Assembly: GCF_009906955.1 (NCBI RefSeq)
Contig: NZ_CP047656.1
Span: 1,753,501-1,817,500, forward strand
DNA from: Paraglaciecola mesophila
GTDB taxonomy: Bacteria; Pseudomonadota; Gammaproteobacteria; Enterobacterales; Alteromonadaceae
Length of the DNA stretch: 64,000 nucleotides
Direction: 5' to 3'
Shown in pieces: positions 1 through 8,464 of this stretch. The first letter of the stretch is position 1. Every line of letters starts with the position of its first letter. Below the pieces are notes generated by a model that did no database searches, had not been told where the DNA came from, and saw only the letters and a program-made list of their open reading frames with translations. The position numbers were made by a program, and so were the translations under genes.

Positions 1-617
1 CGATAGTTCCATTCTGGTGGAAGAACACATAATCTTAATGTTGAGTTGTATACCAAATATCTGAAAATTCCTTGATCATGGGGATGACTGAACTTGTCTT
101 CCAAATAAAGTTCGGCCCATTGCGACAGCAGCGCCCTTACCTCTGGTGAGTTTCGGTATAAAATAAGATCGCAATTTAATTCAGGAAACGCGACGGGGAT
201 TTCTGGGATAGGTGTGTTACCGAGTTCTGTATTAATTCTTACTGGAGCATGCGCTGCTGCGATATCAAAGTGGTCTAAAATATCCGGAAGCTGTGTAACA
301 TCAGTTTTCAATGCGTACGTATCAGCGCCTAACAAAAGTACATGGTCCTCTTTCATTTGTTGCATTACTGCATGCTTTACTATCATCTGCCCATTTAAAT
401 GAACTCGATCTTTTAGGTGTTCAGGAACAAAGAACTTGTAAGGAATCACCTCGTCGAATTCACAATCAGGTATTGGGTGTGCATAGTCAGTGTAAAGATA
501 ATACTTCGCATTAGGTAAGTACTTTTTAAAGCTTTTTGCCGAAGCGTTAGCTTCTTTAACATAAAAGCCATCTCTATGGTGTGAATTGATATATAAAACG
601 GCAAGAGATTTAGTCAT
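1..617 (-). CDS. Glycosyltransferase-like protein, truncated at the window edge
   Basis: An open frame starts at an ATG at 617 on the minus strand and continues without a stop to base 1, giving 205 N-terminal residues. It opens with a strand-like MTKSLAVLYINS and has LLLGADTYAL near residue 100, the position where GT-A enzymes carry their nucleotide-sugar-binding loop, but here without a clear DxD. Near the window edge it reads LPPEWNY, a motif familiar from nucleotide-diphospho-sugar transferase-like proteins. The fold suggests transfer of a sugar in surface polysaccharide assembly, which suits the neighbouring exopolysaccharide locus. The family name is inference from short motifs; donor and acceptor cannot be told. 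The 180 bases between this start and the next gene are AT-rich promoter space. Confidence 0.6.
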   Translation of the reverse strand, partial: MTKSLAVLYINSHHRDGFYVKEANASAKSFKKYLPNAKYYLYTDYAHPIPDCEFDEVIPYKFFVPEHLKDRVHLNGQMIVKHAVMQQMKEDHVLLLGADTYALKTDVTQLPDILDHFDIAAAHAPVRINTELGNTPIPEIPVAFPELNCDLILYRNSPEVRALLSQWAELYLEDKFSHPHDQGIFRYLVYNSTLRLCVLPPEWNY

Positions 618-797
618 ATTAACTCCATGTTATTTTGAAATTCGTAGCATCCATTTACTCGAAATATGTTTAACAACTGCAATTTCTTACTATAAGCTAA
701 CAATCTTATTGAACATCATAGATTGGTATTTTTATTGAGCCGCATGGCTAAAGGTAGCAATTAATCTAAAAATGTAAACGAGATATAGACAAGAAAC

Positions 798-1883
798 ATG
801 AAAAAACCATTAAAAATATCCAGAATAACCATGGGGACCCTATGCTTCAGTGTATTTCTTGCTATTTCTCAAATGACCTTGGCCCAAACGCCACCAAGCA
901 ACAGAAGCGTAATCCAAGTCAGTGATATTTACTCTTTTTATCAAGCGATAAATCAAGCGAATAAGTCCGGTATGACTGATATAAAGTTGGCGCCAGGCAG
1001 CTATAAAATATCAAAGACAGTGGTAATAACTGCCCCCAACATTAGATTGATTGGCAATCCACAAGACCCGTCCTCTACACGCCTTATTGGTCACGGCATG
1101 CGCAATAGAAGCGCAGTTGAAAATATTCTTAACGTCAATGCTAAGCATTTTACATTAGATGGAATTAAGCTCTCTGATGCGGGAAATCATTTAATTCAAA
1201 TATCTGGTGAACGTGACGCAGACTTTCCCGTCCTTAAAAATTGTATATTACAAGACAGCTATGAACAATTGGTGAAAGTTTCGTCTGGAGGCAATTCAAA
1301 AAAAGCCAGTGATTACGGAGTCGTAGATAATTGTGAATTTAAATACACAAACAAAGTTGGTCCCAATTATTATATAGGTGGTCTAGATGCCCACGGTGCT
1401 AAGGGCTGGGTGGTTGCAAACAGTATTTTCCGAAATATAGCCAGCCCGGACAAACGAGTAGCTGAATTTGCAATACACTTTTGGAATGGCGCTAAAAGCA
1501 ATACGGTTGAAAACAATATCATCATCAACTGCGATCGCGGTATCGGGTTTGGCCTACAAGGTAGGCCTGCTGAAGGTGGGGCTATAGTTAATAACCTAAT
1601 CGTTCATCAAGTCACTGATAATCCCAGCTCTGATGTTGGAATAATTTTAGAACAGACTCCCAATACGCAAGTGCTCGACAACCGAATTTATTTGGCTCAC
1701 AACTACCCCAACGCGATTGAGTACAGGTTTAAAGAAACTAGTAATGTGGTCATCATGGATAACGTGACAAACAAACCTATACAAAAGCGGAGTAATGCTC
1801 AGGCTTCCTTATTCAATAATGCAGTCAAAAAAAGCTTATCGGATATAGTTACAAGCGATGAGCTTTCAATCATCAATCAGTAA
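798..1883 (+). CDS. Secreted right-handed beta-helix protein
   Basis: 361 residues. An N-terminal signal peptide (about residues 1-30, cleavage likely after TLAQ) directs export. The rest shows the ladder pattern of a parallel beta-helix: repeated Asn-rich turns such as IRLIGNPQDPSSTRLIG, DNCEFKYTN and VENNIIINCDRGIGFGL. This fold occurs in polysaccharide lyases, epimerases and NosD-like proteins. Next to an exopolysaccharide locus it could trim, epimerise or bind the polymer. The C-terminus has no PEP-CTERM tail (no PEP motif, no final helix with basic end), so it is not an obvious exosortase substrate. Its last 11 bases overlap the 3' end of the convergent acyltransferase gene. Catalytic residues cannot be assigned. 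Confidence 0.75.
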   Translation: MKKPLKISRITMGTLCFSVFLAISQMTLAQTPPSNRSVIQVSDIYSFYQAINQANKSGMTDIKLAPGSYKISKTVVITAPNIRLIGNPQDPSSTRLIGHGMRNRSAVENILNVNAKHFTLDGIKLSDAGNHLIQISGERDADFPVLKNCILQDSYEQLVKVSSGGNSKKASDYGVVDNCEFKYTNKVGPNYYIGGLDAHGAKGWVVANSIFRNIASPDKRVAEFAIHFWNGAKSNTVENNIIINCDRGIGFGLQGRPAEGGAIVNNLIVHQVTDNPSSDVGIILEQTPNTQVLDNRIYLAHNYPNAIEYRFKETSNVVIMDNVTNKPIQKRSNAQASLFNNAVKKSLSDIVTSDELSIINQ

Positions 1884-2919
1884 CAGTTGGAATAGCCTGA
1901 GAGGCTTTCTCTCGAACTCGCTTTCGGATATGTTCAACGTAATCATTAACGTATTTGTTAACCACCAGTGAAACAAGGATAGTTAAACCTAACCCGAGTA
2001 GAAACACTAACGGCCCTTTACTCATATTGTCAGTTATAGTCCAAGAGACCAGTGCCACGCCTGACCAATGGAAAAGGTATACCGGATAGGATAAATCACC
2101 AAAAAATCTGTCTACCTTCTTACTAAAACACTGGCTGCCATATTGGAATAAAACAATGGTCATCAACGCACTGAGCAGCAAGTTTACCCAAGTTCCTAAC
2201 ATACTGACAAACCAAGCTTTATCCGGTATGAAAACTTGGCAAAGTACAACAAACACAATATTTGCTGAATACAAAAACACCACTGTTTTAGCTCGAACGA
2301 GCTGAATTAATTTTCCGACTAGCGATTGATAGTGATAGATCCAAGCACCAATTGAGAAAGGAAGCGAAGCCTGAATTACATTCCCATACTCTAAAAACAG
2401 ATACCCTGACTTATAGACGGTAACAGCAACCCAACTAAAGCTTAATAACAACCAAAGTGAGCTAATTCTTGGTGATCTAGATAGCCCTAAACCAATTAGT
2501 ATATAAAATGCGATTTCTATACATAATGCCCACGTAGCAGGAGATATTCTCACCGGATATGTCACTGGCTCAAAAACCGGATAAATCATCGTCAAATTGG
2601 CCGCAGTACTAGCAATATCGTTCGGTAGAATCATTTTGGGATGAAACCCTGCAGAAACATTATTACCGAGTAACAAAATAATACAGACCCCCACTAACAA
2701 CAGGCACCAATAGACGGGATACAGGCGAAGAAATCTGTTCAATGCATAGCGCTTAAAACCATCCAACGAATACCCATAGGATTCGTTCATTATCATGGTC
2801 ATTAAAAAGCCACTTAAAACAAAAAAACTATATACCGCGTAAGGGCCAATAGAAGCGACGTCTAGTACGTGATATATCACCACATTAACCGCTAAAATAA
2901 ACCGATACACTCCAAACAT
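1873..2919 (-). CDS. Acyltransferase 3 family membrane protein (OafA-like)
   Basis: 348 residues with about ten hydrophobic segments. The N-terminus, FGVYRFILAVNVVIYHVLD followed by YSFFVLSGFLMT, is the acyltransferase-3 signature: a membrane-embedded histidine and the FFVLSGF motif. Family members move acetyl or other acyl groups from the cytoplasm onto sugars of O-antigen or exopolysaccharide. The gene is last in a minus-strand operon (sugar transferase, deacetylase, exosortase, FkbM methyltransferase, acyltransferase), 15 bases after the methyltransferase. The ATG at 2919 has AAGGG seven bases upstream. It probably decorates the exopolysaccharide made by this locus; the acyl group and position are unknown. 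Confidence 0.85.
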   Translation of the reverse strand: MFGVYRFILAVNVVIYHVLDVASIGPYAVYSFFVLSGFLMTMIMNESYGYSLDGFKRYALNRFLRLYPVYWCLLLVGVCIILLLGNNVSAGFHPKMILPNDIASTAANLTMIYPVFEPVTYPVRISPATWALCIEIAFYILIGLGLSRSPRISSLWLLLSFSWVAVTVYKSGYLFLEYGNVIQASLPFSIGAWIYHYQSLVGKLIQLVRAKTVVFLYSANIVFVVLCQVFIPDKAWFVSMLGTWVNLLLSALMTIVLFQYGSQCFSKKVDRFFGDLSYPVYLFHWSGVALVSWTITDNMSKGPLVFLLGLGLTILVSLVVNKYVNDYVEHIRKRVREKASQAIPTVTD

Positions 2920-2934
2920 AATTTTCCCTTTTAG

Positions 2935-3834
2935 CTATCGCTGCTCAATTGGAATCGAAATACCGATCACGTCGTATTGTTTCATTTCATACTGCTTGAA
3001 AAACGCTGTCGTTCTATCGACTTTTTCATTTTTAGAAACCTTGGGGACATACCAATCAAACCGTCTCAAAGCTTCAGCTTGACTGAACAATTCTTCAGCC
3101 GTCGTGTTGGTTTTTGTCAACACCTCAGGGTGTATTTCTAACAGCAAAATGACTGAATCTGCACGAGTGAATATTTGATTTGCACCTGCGATGACTTGTT
3201 GTTCCTGGCCTTCCACATCAATTTTAACCACGATAGTACCGCACAATCGTACTTGAGGATTTGAATCAAACCAACTATCTAACCGCACAACGTCAATCGC
3301 CCCTGTTTCAGCTTTAATTATTTGCCCTTCGTGATCATTAGCTCGACTTATATCAGCCTCGAGATCAGCTTTACCATTAAAGTCAGATACAGCTGAATTC
3401 AACGCGATCGCATCAAGATCAAACTGGGAGAAGTTCTGCTCAAGCACAGTGAAAGAATTTGGGTTTGGCTCAAACGCAATAATATTACTTAAATTTGAAC
3501 AGCGAGATGCGACTAAAGATGAAACCGTGCCAATATCAGCCCCCAAATCTAAAAGCGTAAAAGGCTTCTCTAAATCACTCAGCAAATCGCAAAATGGACC
3601 AAATTCTTCCAAATAGTAATGATTAGGCCCACCCTCCAACCAAAAACACAATTCACTTATAGGGACAGAAAAAGAACGTTCTTGGACGCAATACCGGATC
3701 AATTTGTGCGGAAAATGCCCACTCATCCATAAATAAAAACGATGTTTACCTCGCCATTCAAGGGTTTGCGCCCACACCAAACAACGATTAACAATAGGGT
3801 TGAAGTAGCGCTTAGCGAAATTGGACGATTGCAT
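2935..3834 (-). CDS. FkbM family methyltransferase
   Basis: 299 residues. The SAM-binding loop is LLDLGADIGTVSSLVA around residue 93, followed by IIAFEPNPNSFTVLEQNF and, later, VVKIDVEGQEQQVIAGA, the acidic motif typical of FkbM enzymes. FkbM-type enzymes O-methylate sugars or polyketide hydroxyls; in polysaccharide loci they usually add a methyl group to a glycan residue. The N-terminal 90 residues, rich in Arg and aromatic residues, are outside the fold and may bind the glycan or membrane. It sits 13 bases after the exosortase stop and 15 before the acyltransferase start, so all three are probably cotranscribed. The substrate is inferred only from context. Confidence 0.85.
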   Translation of the reverse strand: MQSSNFAKRYFNPIVNRCLVWAQTLEWRGKHRFYLWMSGHFPHKLIRYCVQERSFSVPISELCFWLEGGPNHYYLEEFGPFCDLLSDLEKPFTLLDLGADIGTVSSLVASRCSNLSNIIAFEPNPNSFTVLEQNFSQFDLDAIALNSAVSDFNGKADLEADISRANDHEGQIIKAETGAIDVVRLDSWFDSNPQVRLCGTIVVKIDVEGQEQQVIAGANQIFTRADSVILLLEIHPEVLTKTNTTAEELFSQAEALRRFDWYVPKVSKNEKVDRTTAFFKQYEMKQYDVIGISIPIEQR

Positions 3835-3847
3835 AATTTATTAAAAA

Positions 3848-5341
3848 TCAGGGAAAAATCTGATTGATAGAGTTGAATTTACTGCTCATCATTCTACTGA
3901 ACCACGCTTTATCAGTGTCTAACTTACTATACTCAACTTCTGCTGAAACCATAACTAGACCACTTCCATAATGTTGCCCTAACATTATTTGATAAATTTC
4001 ATATAATTTTGCATGATTTTTATTAGAAAAGAGCTCACCGTCAACGAAATACCAATAACCAAGCAAACGGACACTGCGCGCATTAACGATTTGCTCGACG
4101 TTAATCACTTTTTCAAAGGTTACAGGAACGGAATAATCTGTCTCTAATGTCCAAGAATCCTCTAAATACATACGATTTGCAAAGCTGACCAATTCTCCAA
4201 GTCCCTTAGGGTACCAAACCGCATACAGATCAACCGTTTTGTTTTCGAATGTGAACTGAGCAGCACTCTTGTCAAAATAATCGACAAACTCAGGCGACCA
4301 GTCTGCTGATGCTTGTGCAGTCATAAAAGGTAAACCTTTGAGACGCTCAGGTGAGTTTCCTGGGACTAGCTGACTTTGAATAATTTGGTACCAAAATAGG
4401 AAAAGCACCGTTGAGATAGAGAATAAACTACATGCTTTTATATATACGAGGTTGGACGACACATAAGTGAACTCAACTGGCACCTCTGGTTTTAACTCTG
4501 AAGGTTTCTCCCTGATTAGCTCTCCCAAACCAATTAAGCATACAATGACCAAACTAAAGAAAACCCAACCGTAAATAAGGTGATCAGCCCCTACTGCATG
4601 CTCCATATTAGTTAAATGGCCAGTCAAAATGATACCAAACACCCGTATAGCATTTGCTATAATAGGAAATAAAATGGAAATACAAACAAAAGAAATTCGT
4701 CTAATTCGCGACTGCATATTCATGTAGGCATACAACGCGCCAATCACAATGGAAGCGATAAAAAAGCTGATTCCAGAACAGGCTTCAGCGACCAGAAAGC
4801 GCCCTTCTGGGATTTCAATATATAGGCCACTTCTATATATCGGGACATTAACCCACTGCAACATCATGACAGACATGTCTGCGGTGACCGCCTGCAAGGT
4901 CGGAATTAACTCTTCACCTACAGGAATACAAAAAATAACGAAGAATAAAGGGAATAAAATTCTTTTCGCTTGCTCATTCCCTAACAGAAACCAAATACTA
5001 AAGGGTAAAAAGGTAAAGGTCGCAATGTGCATGAACAGCTGCACTCCACCTGAAAGACCAACGCCATAAAGTCCTAGGCTACCCAAGCAAAATACCAAAA
5101 CGAAGTAATTTGGATTAATAGCTGATAGTGATAATTGCTCTCTTTTACAGTAGATAAAATAGACACTAGCGGGGATAACAAATAAACAATGATTAAAGAT
5201 ATCTGAAATAATCCAAATATCTATTGCAGTGACAATACCTTGCCAAAACGTCACTACCCACAAGGAGACAATCACCAGTAGTGATACAATCCCTACCACT
5301 GAATGACGTTCTTTAAGGCCGAACGCACTTCCATCATTCAT
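3848..5341 (-). CDS. xrtA: Exosortase A with fused C-terminal EpsI domain
   Basis: 497 residues. The N-terminal 280 form a multi-spanning membrane protein carrying the exosortase catalytic set: Cys188 in VAEACSGISFF, Arg233 in ANAIRVFGI and His254 in GADHLIYGW. The C-terminal 200 are a soluble EpsI/DUF3485 domain with WSPEFVDYF and LLGYWYFVDG. Exosortases are transpeptidase-like membrane proteases that process proteins with a PEP-CTERM tail; XrtA genes lie in exopolysaccharide loci, as here. The flanking genes (deacetylase, sugar transferase, export lipoprotein, chain-length protein, autokinase, beta-barrel) form the known XrtA genomic set. No PEP-CTERM protein is in this window, so substrates must lie elsewhere. 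Start: ATG at 5341, 27 bases after the deacetylase stop. Confidence 0.93.
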   Translation of the reverse strand: MNDGSAFGLKERHSVVGIVSLLVIVSLWVVTFWQGIVTAIDIWIISDIFNHCLFVIPASVYFIYCKREQLSLSAINPNYFVLVFCLGSLGLYGVGLSGGVQLFMHIATFTFLPFSIWFLLGNEQAKRILFPLFFVIFCIPVGEELIPTLQAVTADMSVMMLQWVNVPIYRSGLYIEIPEGRFLVAEACSGISFFIASIVIGALYAYMNMQSRIRRISFVCISILFPIIANAIRVFGIILTGHLTNMEHAVGADHLIYGWVFFSLVIVCLIGLGELIREKPSELKPEVPVEFTYVSSNLVYIKACSLFSISTVLFLFWYQIIQSQLVPGNSPERLKGLPFMTAQASADWSPEFVDYFDKSAAQFTFENKTVDLYAVWYPKGLGELVSFANRMYLEDSWTLETDYSVPVTFEKVINVEQIVNARSVRLLGYWYFVDGELFSNKNHAKLYEIYQIMLGQHYGSGLVMVSAEVEYSKLDTDKAWFSRMMSSKFNSINQIFP

Positions 5342-5368
5342 TAGACAGGCTCCGCCCTTCTCTATCTG

Positions 5369-6208
5369 CTATTTTGCAATGTTATAAACGTCTTTCATGG
5401 TGCCCCATGAAAAATCACTGAGTAAACGCTCTAGTTTTCCCTGCGTTTTATTGAGATTCACATAATGCCGAAATCTTGATTTAAGAGGAGCATTCACCAT
5501 ACGCGGCTGATCAGCATCAATTTCCCACGGGTGAAAGTAAAAAGAATAGGGTTGCTTCTCTTTTTTAAGATAACCACTAATCAAAGATTTCGTTAATGTA
5601 TAGGGGTACAAGCGAAAGTAGCCTCCACCGCCAATTGGAGTTTGTCGCCCCATCACTTTATGCGTGGGTATTGGAATCTCTATGATCCCTTCTTTTCGCA
5701 TATAAGCAAATCGTGGCCAATCTGGCGTACCATATAAATCATGCTTTACTGGGTAAGTGCTTGAGCTATATTGAAATCCTAACTCAGCCAACACTTCAAA
5801 CGCCCATTCATTATCATAACCGATTGAAAAACTTGGCGCGCGGTAACCAGTTAGTGCTTCACCTAGTAAGTCTTCAAGATGATTTTTAGAGCGAGTCACA
5901 TCAGCGGTGAATTCTTCTCTAGTTTGTTCTGTTGCACGCCGATGCGCATACCCATGGCTGGCAACTTCGTGCCCCTGAGCATGTATTTCTTTAATCAATT
6001 CGGGATAACGTTCAGCAACCCAGCCGAGAACAAAAAACGTTGATTTGATCTTATGCTTAGCAAACATATCCAAAAGCGTACGAGTATTCTTGTCAACCCG
6101 CGGCTGATAGTCCTTCCATTGTTCTGGTGTAATGACTGATTCAAACGCTGAAACGTGAAAGAAATCTTCAACATCAACTGTCATAGCATTTAATACGCTA
6201 TCCGACAT
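5369..6208 (-). CDS. XrtA-locus polysaccharide deacetylase
   Basis: 279 residues. The N-terminus MTVDVEDFFHVSAFE contains the catalytic and metal-binding Asp of the NodB fold. SHGYAHRRA supplies the HxxxH metal ligands, GYRAPSFSIG is the third motif, and SFYFHPWEID near the C-terminus the last. The extension after the NodB domain (DUF3473-like) matches the PEP-CTERM-locus subfamily. Such enzymes remove N-acetyl groups from sugar residues in the periplasm or at the membrane. No signal peptide is seen. It ends 27 bases before the exosortase start and begins 2 bases after the sugar transferase stop, so translation is probably coupled. Confidence in the subfamily rests on both motifs and context. 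Confidence 0.92.
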   Translation of the reverse strand: MSDSVLNAMTVDVEDFFHVSAFESVITPEQWKDYQPRVDKNTRTLLDMFAKHKIKSTFFVLGWVAERYPELIKEIHAQGHEVASHGYAHRRATEQTREEFTADVTRSKNHLEDLLGEALTGYRAPSFSIGYDNEWAFEVLAELGFQYSSSTYPVKHDLYGTPDWPRFAYMRKEGIIEIPIPTHKVMGRQTPIGGGGYFRLYPYTLTKSLISGYLKKEKQPYSFYFHPWEIDADQPRMVNAPLKSRFRHYVNLNKTQGKLERLLSDFSWGTMKDVYNIAK

Positions 6209-6210
6209 GG

Positions 6211-7623
6211 CTATCTCCCTTTACCGAATAGCACGACTTCAACGGTACGGATTAAAATAAGAATATCGAGCATTAGACTTTGATGTTTAACGTAATACAA
6301 ATCAAATTTTAACTTTTCCATTGAATCCTCAACACTGGCACCATATGGATAGTTTAACTGCGCCCAGCCTGCCAAACCAGGTTTAACATTATGCCTTTGA
6401 TTATAATATGGAATTTCACGAATAAGTTGCTCGACAAATTGTGGGCGCTCAGGTCTCGGTCCGATAAAAGACATTTCACCACGGAACACATTTAACAATT
6501 GAGGGAGTTCGTCAATACGGTATTTACGAATAAACTGACCAACTTTCGTCACGCGATCGTCATTAGTTGTCGCCCACTTTGCACCGTCTTTTTCTGCATC
6601 GGGGCGCATACTTCTGAACTTGATGATATTGAATAACTTTCCATTTAACCCAACGCGCTCTTGTTTGTAAAATACAGAGGCTTTCGTTCCATTATTGTCT
6701 TCAAAATAAATAATAAGCGCGGTAAGTAACATAAATGGCCAAGTAAACATCAGCACAATAAACGCTAAAAGACTATTCATTCCGTAATCGAGTGCATCTC
6801 GCAGGTAATTTTGAGAATTAAATCCATTGGAGTAAATAACCCAGCTAGGGTACATCAGATTAACCACAATCTGCCCTGTTTCGCGCTCCATGAAATCGAG
6901 TAAATCTGTTACCTCGACGCCCCGTAAGCGACAATCAAACAGTATTTCAACAGGTAGCGTACCACGCCTTTGATCGCATGCGATAACAACTTCATCAATG
7001 TCATTATCAGTAATAAAATTGCGGAAATTTTCATCCACTTTAACGTGAACTAACTTCTCGTTTTGAATGCCTTCTTCACGGTTATCTCCGGGAATTGGGA
7101 TAAAACCTAAGAGCTCAAAGCCGAAGCGATCTACTTCTCGGCGCATACGCTTCTCAATAATAGACGCCCGTTCACCCGCTCCAATAACAACAATTTTGGT
7201 TTGGCCTAAGCCCAAAAGGCCGAGCCGATTGATGAAGTAGCGAAAAATAACTAAGGCGACGATGCATAAACCAGCTGCGATTGGCAGGAAGTATTGATGT
7301 AAATCAATATACCCTAGAACCGTGTTCCCCAAGATTTCCATAACGAAATACCCGAGAGCAACACTGACAAAAATGCGGCGAATAATGCCGCGAAAAGTCT
7401 CACGAAGCTTGGATTCATAAAGCCCGACAGAAAGTGCCGAAACAATCACTAAAAACGTAAATAAACCAATGTAAAGTGATACATCTCCTACTTGCGGTGT
7501 AGATGACCCAGTGATTTCACTTACAATCCCCAAAGTTAAATACAAAATATACGCTACTACTGATGCTTCTAAAATCATCAGTATGTTAGAACGTCTTACT
7601 TCCTTTCGATTAACAAAACTCAT
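6211..7623 (-). CDS. XrtA-associated polyprenyl-phosphate sugar transferase
   Basis: 470 residues. Four or five N-terminal membrane helices are followed by a Rossmann-like domain (VVIGAGERA, about residue 165). Another helix precedes the C-terminal bacterial sugar transferase domain, with FYKQERVGLNGKLFNIIKFRSM, DELPQLLNVFRGEMSFIGPRPERP and a Trp-Ala-Gln motif near the end. WbaP/EpsE-type enzymes transfer a sugar phosphate onto undecaprenyl phosphate, the first step of repeat-unit synthesis. This is the first gene of the minus-strand operon and is divergent from the export lipoprotein gene across a 171-base AT-rich promoter region (7624-7794). It is the likely initiating transferase of the locus; the sugar is not predictable. 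Confidence 0.93.
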   Translation of the reverse strand: MSFVNRKEVRRSNILMILEASVVAYILYLTLGIVSEITGSSTPQVGDVSLYIGLFTFLVIVSALSVGLYESKLRETFRGIIRRIFVSVALGYFVMEILGNTVLGYIDLHQYFLPIAAGLCIVALVIFRYFINRLGLLGLGQTKIVVIGAGERASIIEKRMRREVDRFGFELLGFIPIPGDNREEGIQNEKLVHVKVDENFRNFITDNDIDEVVIACDQRRGTLPVEILFDCRLRGVEVTDLLDFMERETGQIVVNLMYPSWVIYSNGFNSQNYLRDALDYGMNSLLAFIVLMFTWPFMLLTALIIYFEDNNGTKASVFYKQERVGLNGKLFNIIKFRSMRPDAEKDGAKWATTNDDRVTKVGQFIRKYRIDELPQLLNVFRGEMSFIGPRPERPQFVEQLIREIPYYNQRHNVKPGLAGWAQLNYPYGASVEDSMEKLKFDLYYVKHQSLMLDILILIRTVEVVLFGKGR

Positions 7624-7794
7624 TAATCTCTTTCCTCTATTCGTAACGACTTAATCATTTACTATTCTCAAATATAAATCAGTATCTGAGTCCGATTAAC
7701 TTTTTATTATTGTTCATTATTTTATGTTTTGAAATAAGTCTAAATCTTGTTACATTGATGATCGATGAGTTCAACACACGGAGCTACAATTTAC

Positions 7795-8430
7795 ATGAAG
7801 ACTAACAAAATAGCATTCTTCAATTTAGTATTTTTATCAATTCTAACCCTGGCAGGATGCTCAAGCAGTAATAGTAGCCTTCCTAATGCTTCAACATACC
7901 CCTCACTGACGACATCAGTTGATAATTACCAATACCTAATTGGTCCTGGTGATACACTATCAATATTCGTTTGGCGTAACCCAGATATTTCAGGCACTTT
8001 CATTGTGCGTCCCGATGGTAAAGTAACAACGTCGTTAGTAGAAGATATTGAAGTAACGGGTAAAACTCCTACTGTGCTTGCACGTGAACTAGAGGAGTCA
8101 TTAGGGAAATATATTAACAGTCCACGGGTGACGGTAAGCGTGACTGGTTTTGCGGGTCCTTTGAGTGAGCAGGTGCGCGTCATTGGCGAAGCCACTAACC
8201 CAAGTGCGATTAATTATACTCAGCAAATGACCCTACTTGATTTAATGATATCCGTAGGTGGCTTAACGGAGTTTGCCGCTGGTGATAATGCAAAACTGGT
8301 GCGCACGATTGATGGTCAACAGAAAACTTTTGGAATCAACATCGAATCGCTTATTCGTGACGGTGACATAGCGCAGAATATCGACATCCTACCTGGCGAC
8401 ATCATTATCATCCCTGAAGCTTGGTTCTAA
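7795..8430 (+). CDS. XrtA-type polysaccharide export lipoprotein (Wza-like)
   Basis: 211 residues from ATG 7795. I prefer this start over an in-frame ATG at 7765 because it opens directly with a lipoprotein signal, MKTNKIAFF then LTLAGCSSS (lipobox LAGC), and has GGAG upstream. The mature part carries the poly-export domain (LIGPGDTLSIFVWRNPDISG, with VRPDGKVTTSLV) and a SLBB-like region (VRVIGEATNPSAINYTQQ). Family members are outer-membrane lipoproteins that form the exit channel for polysaccharide; this short type matches the XrtA-locus subfamily. It heads the plus-strand operon with the chain-length protein 34 bases downstream. Confidence 0.92.
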   Translation: MKTNKIAFFNLVFLSILTLAGCSSSNSSLPNASTYPSLTTSVDNYQYLIGPGDTLSIFVWRNPDISGTFIVRPDGKVTTSLVEDIEVTGKTPTVLARELEESLGKYINSPRVTVSVTGFAGPLSEQVRVIGEATNPSAINYTQQMTLLDLMISVGGLTEFAAGDNAKLVRTIDGQQKTFGINIESLIRDGDIAQNIDILPGDIIIIPEAWF

Positions 8431-8464
8431 ACGAAGCTTTTTAAACAAGGATATGGACATTTAA

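Noticed and set aside
798..1883. Beta-helix protein as an exosortase substrate
   Set aside because: Its C-terminus lacks the PEP motif, hydrophobic helix and basic end.
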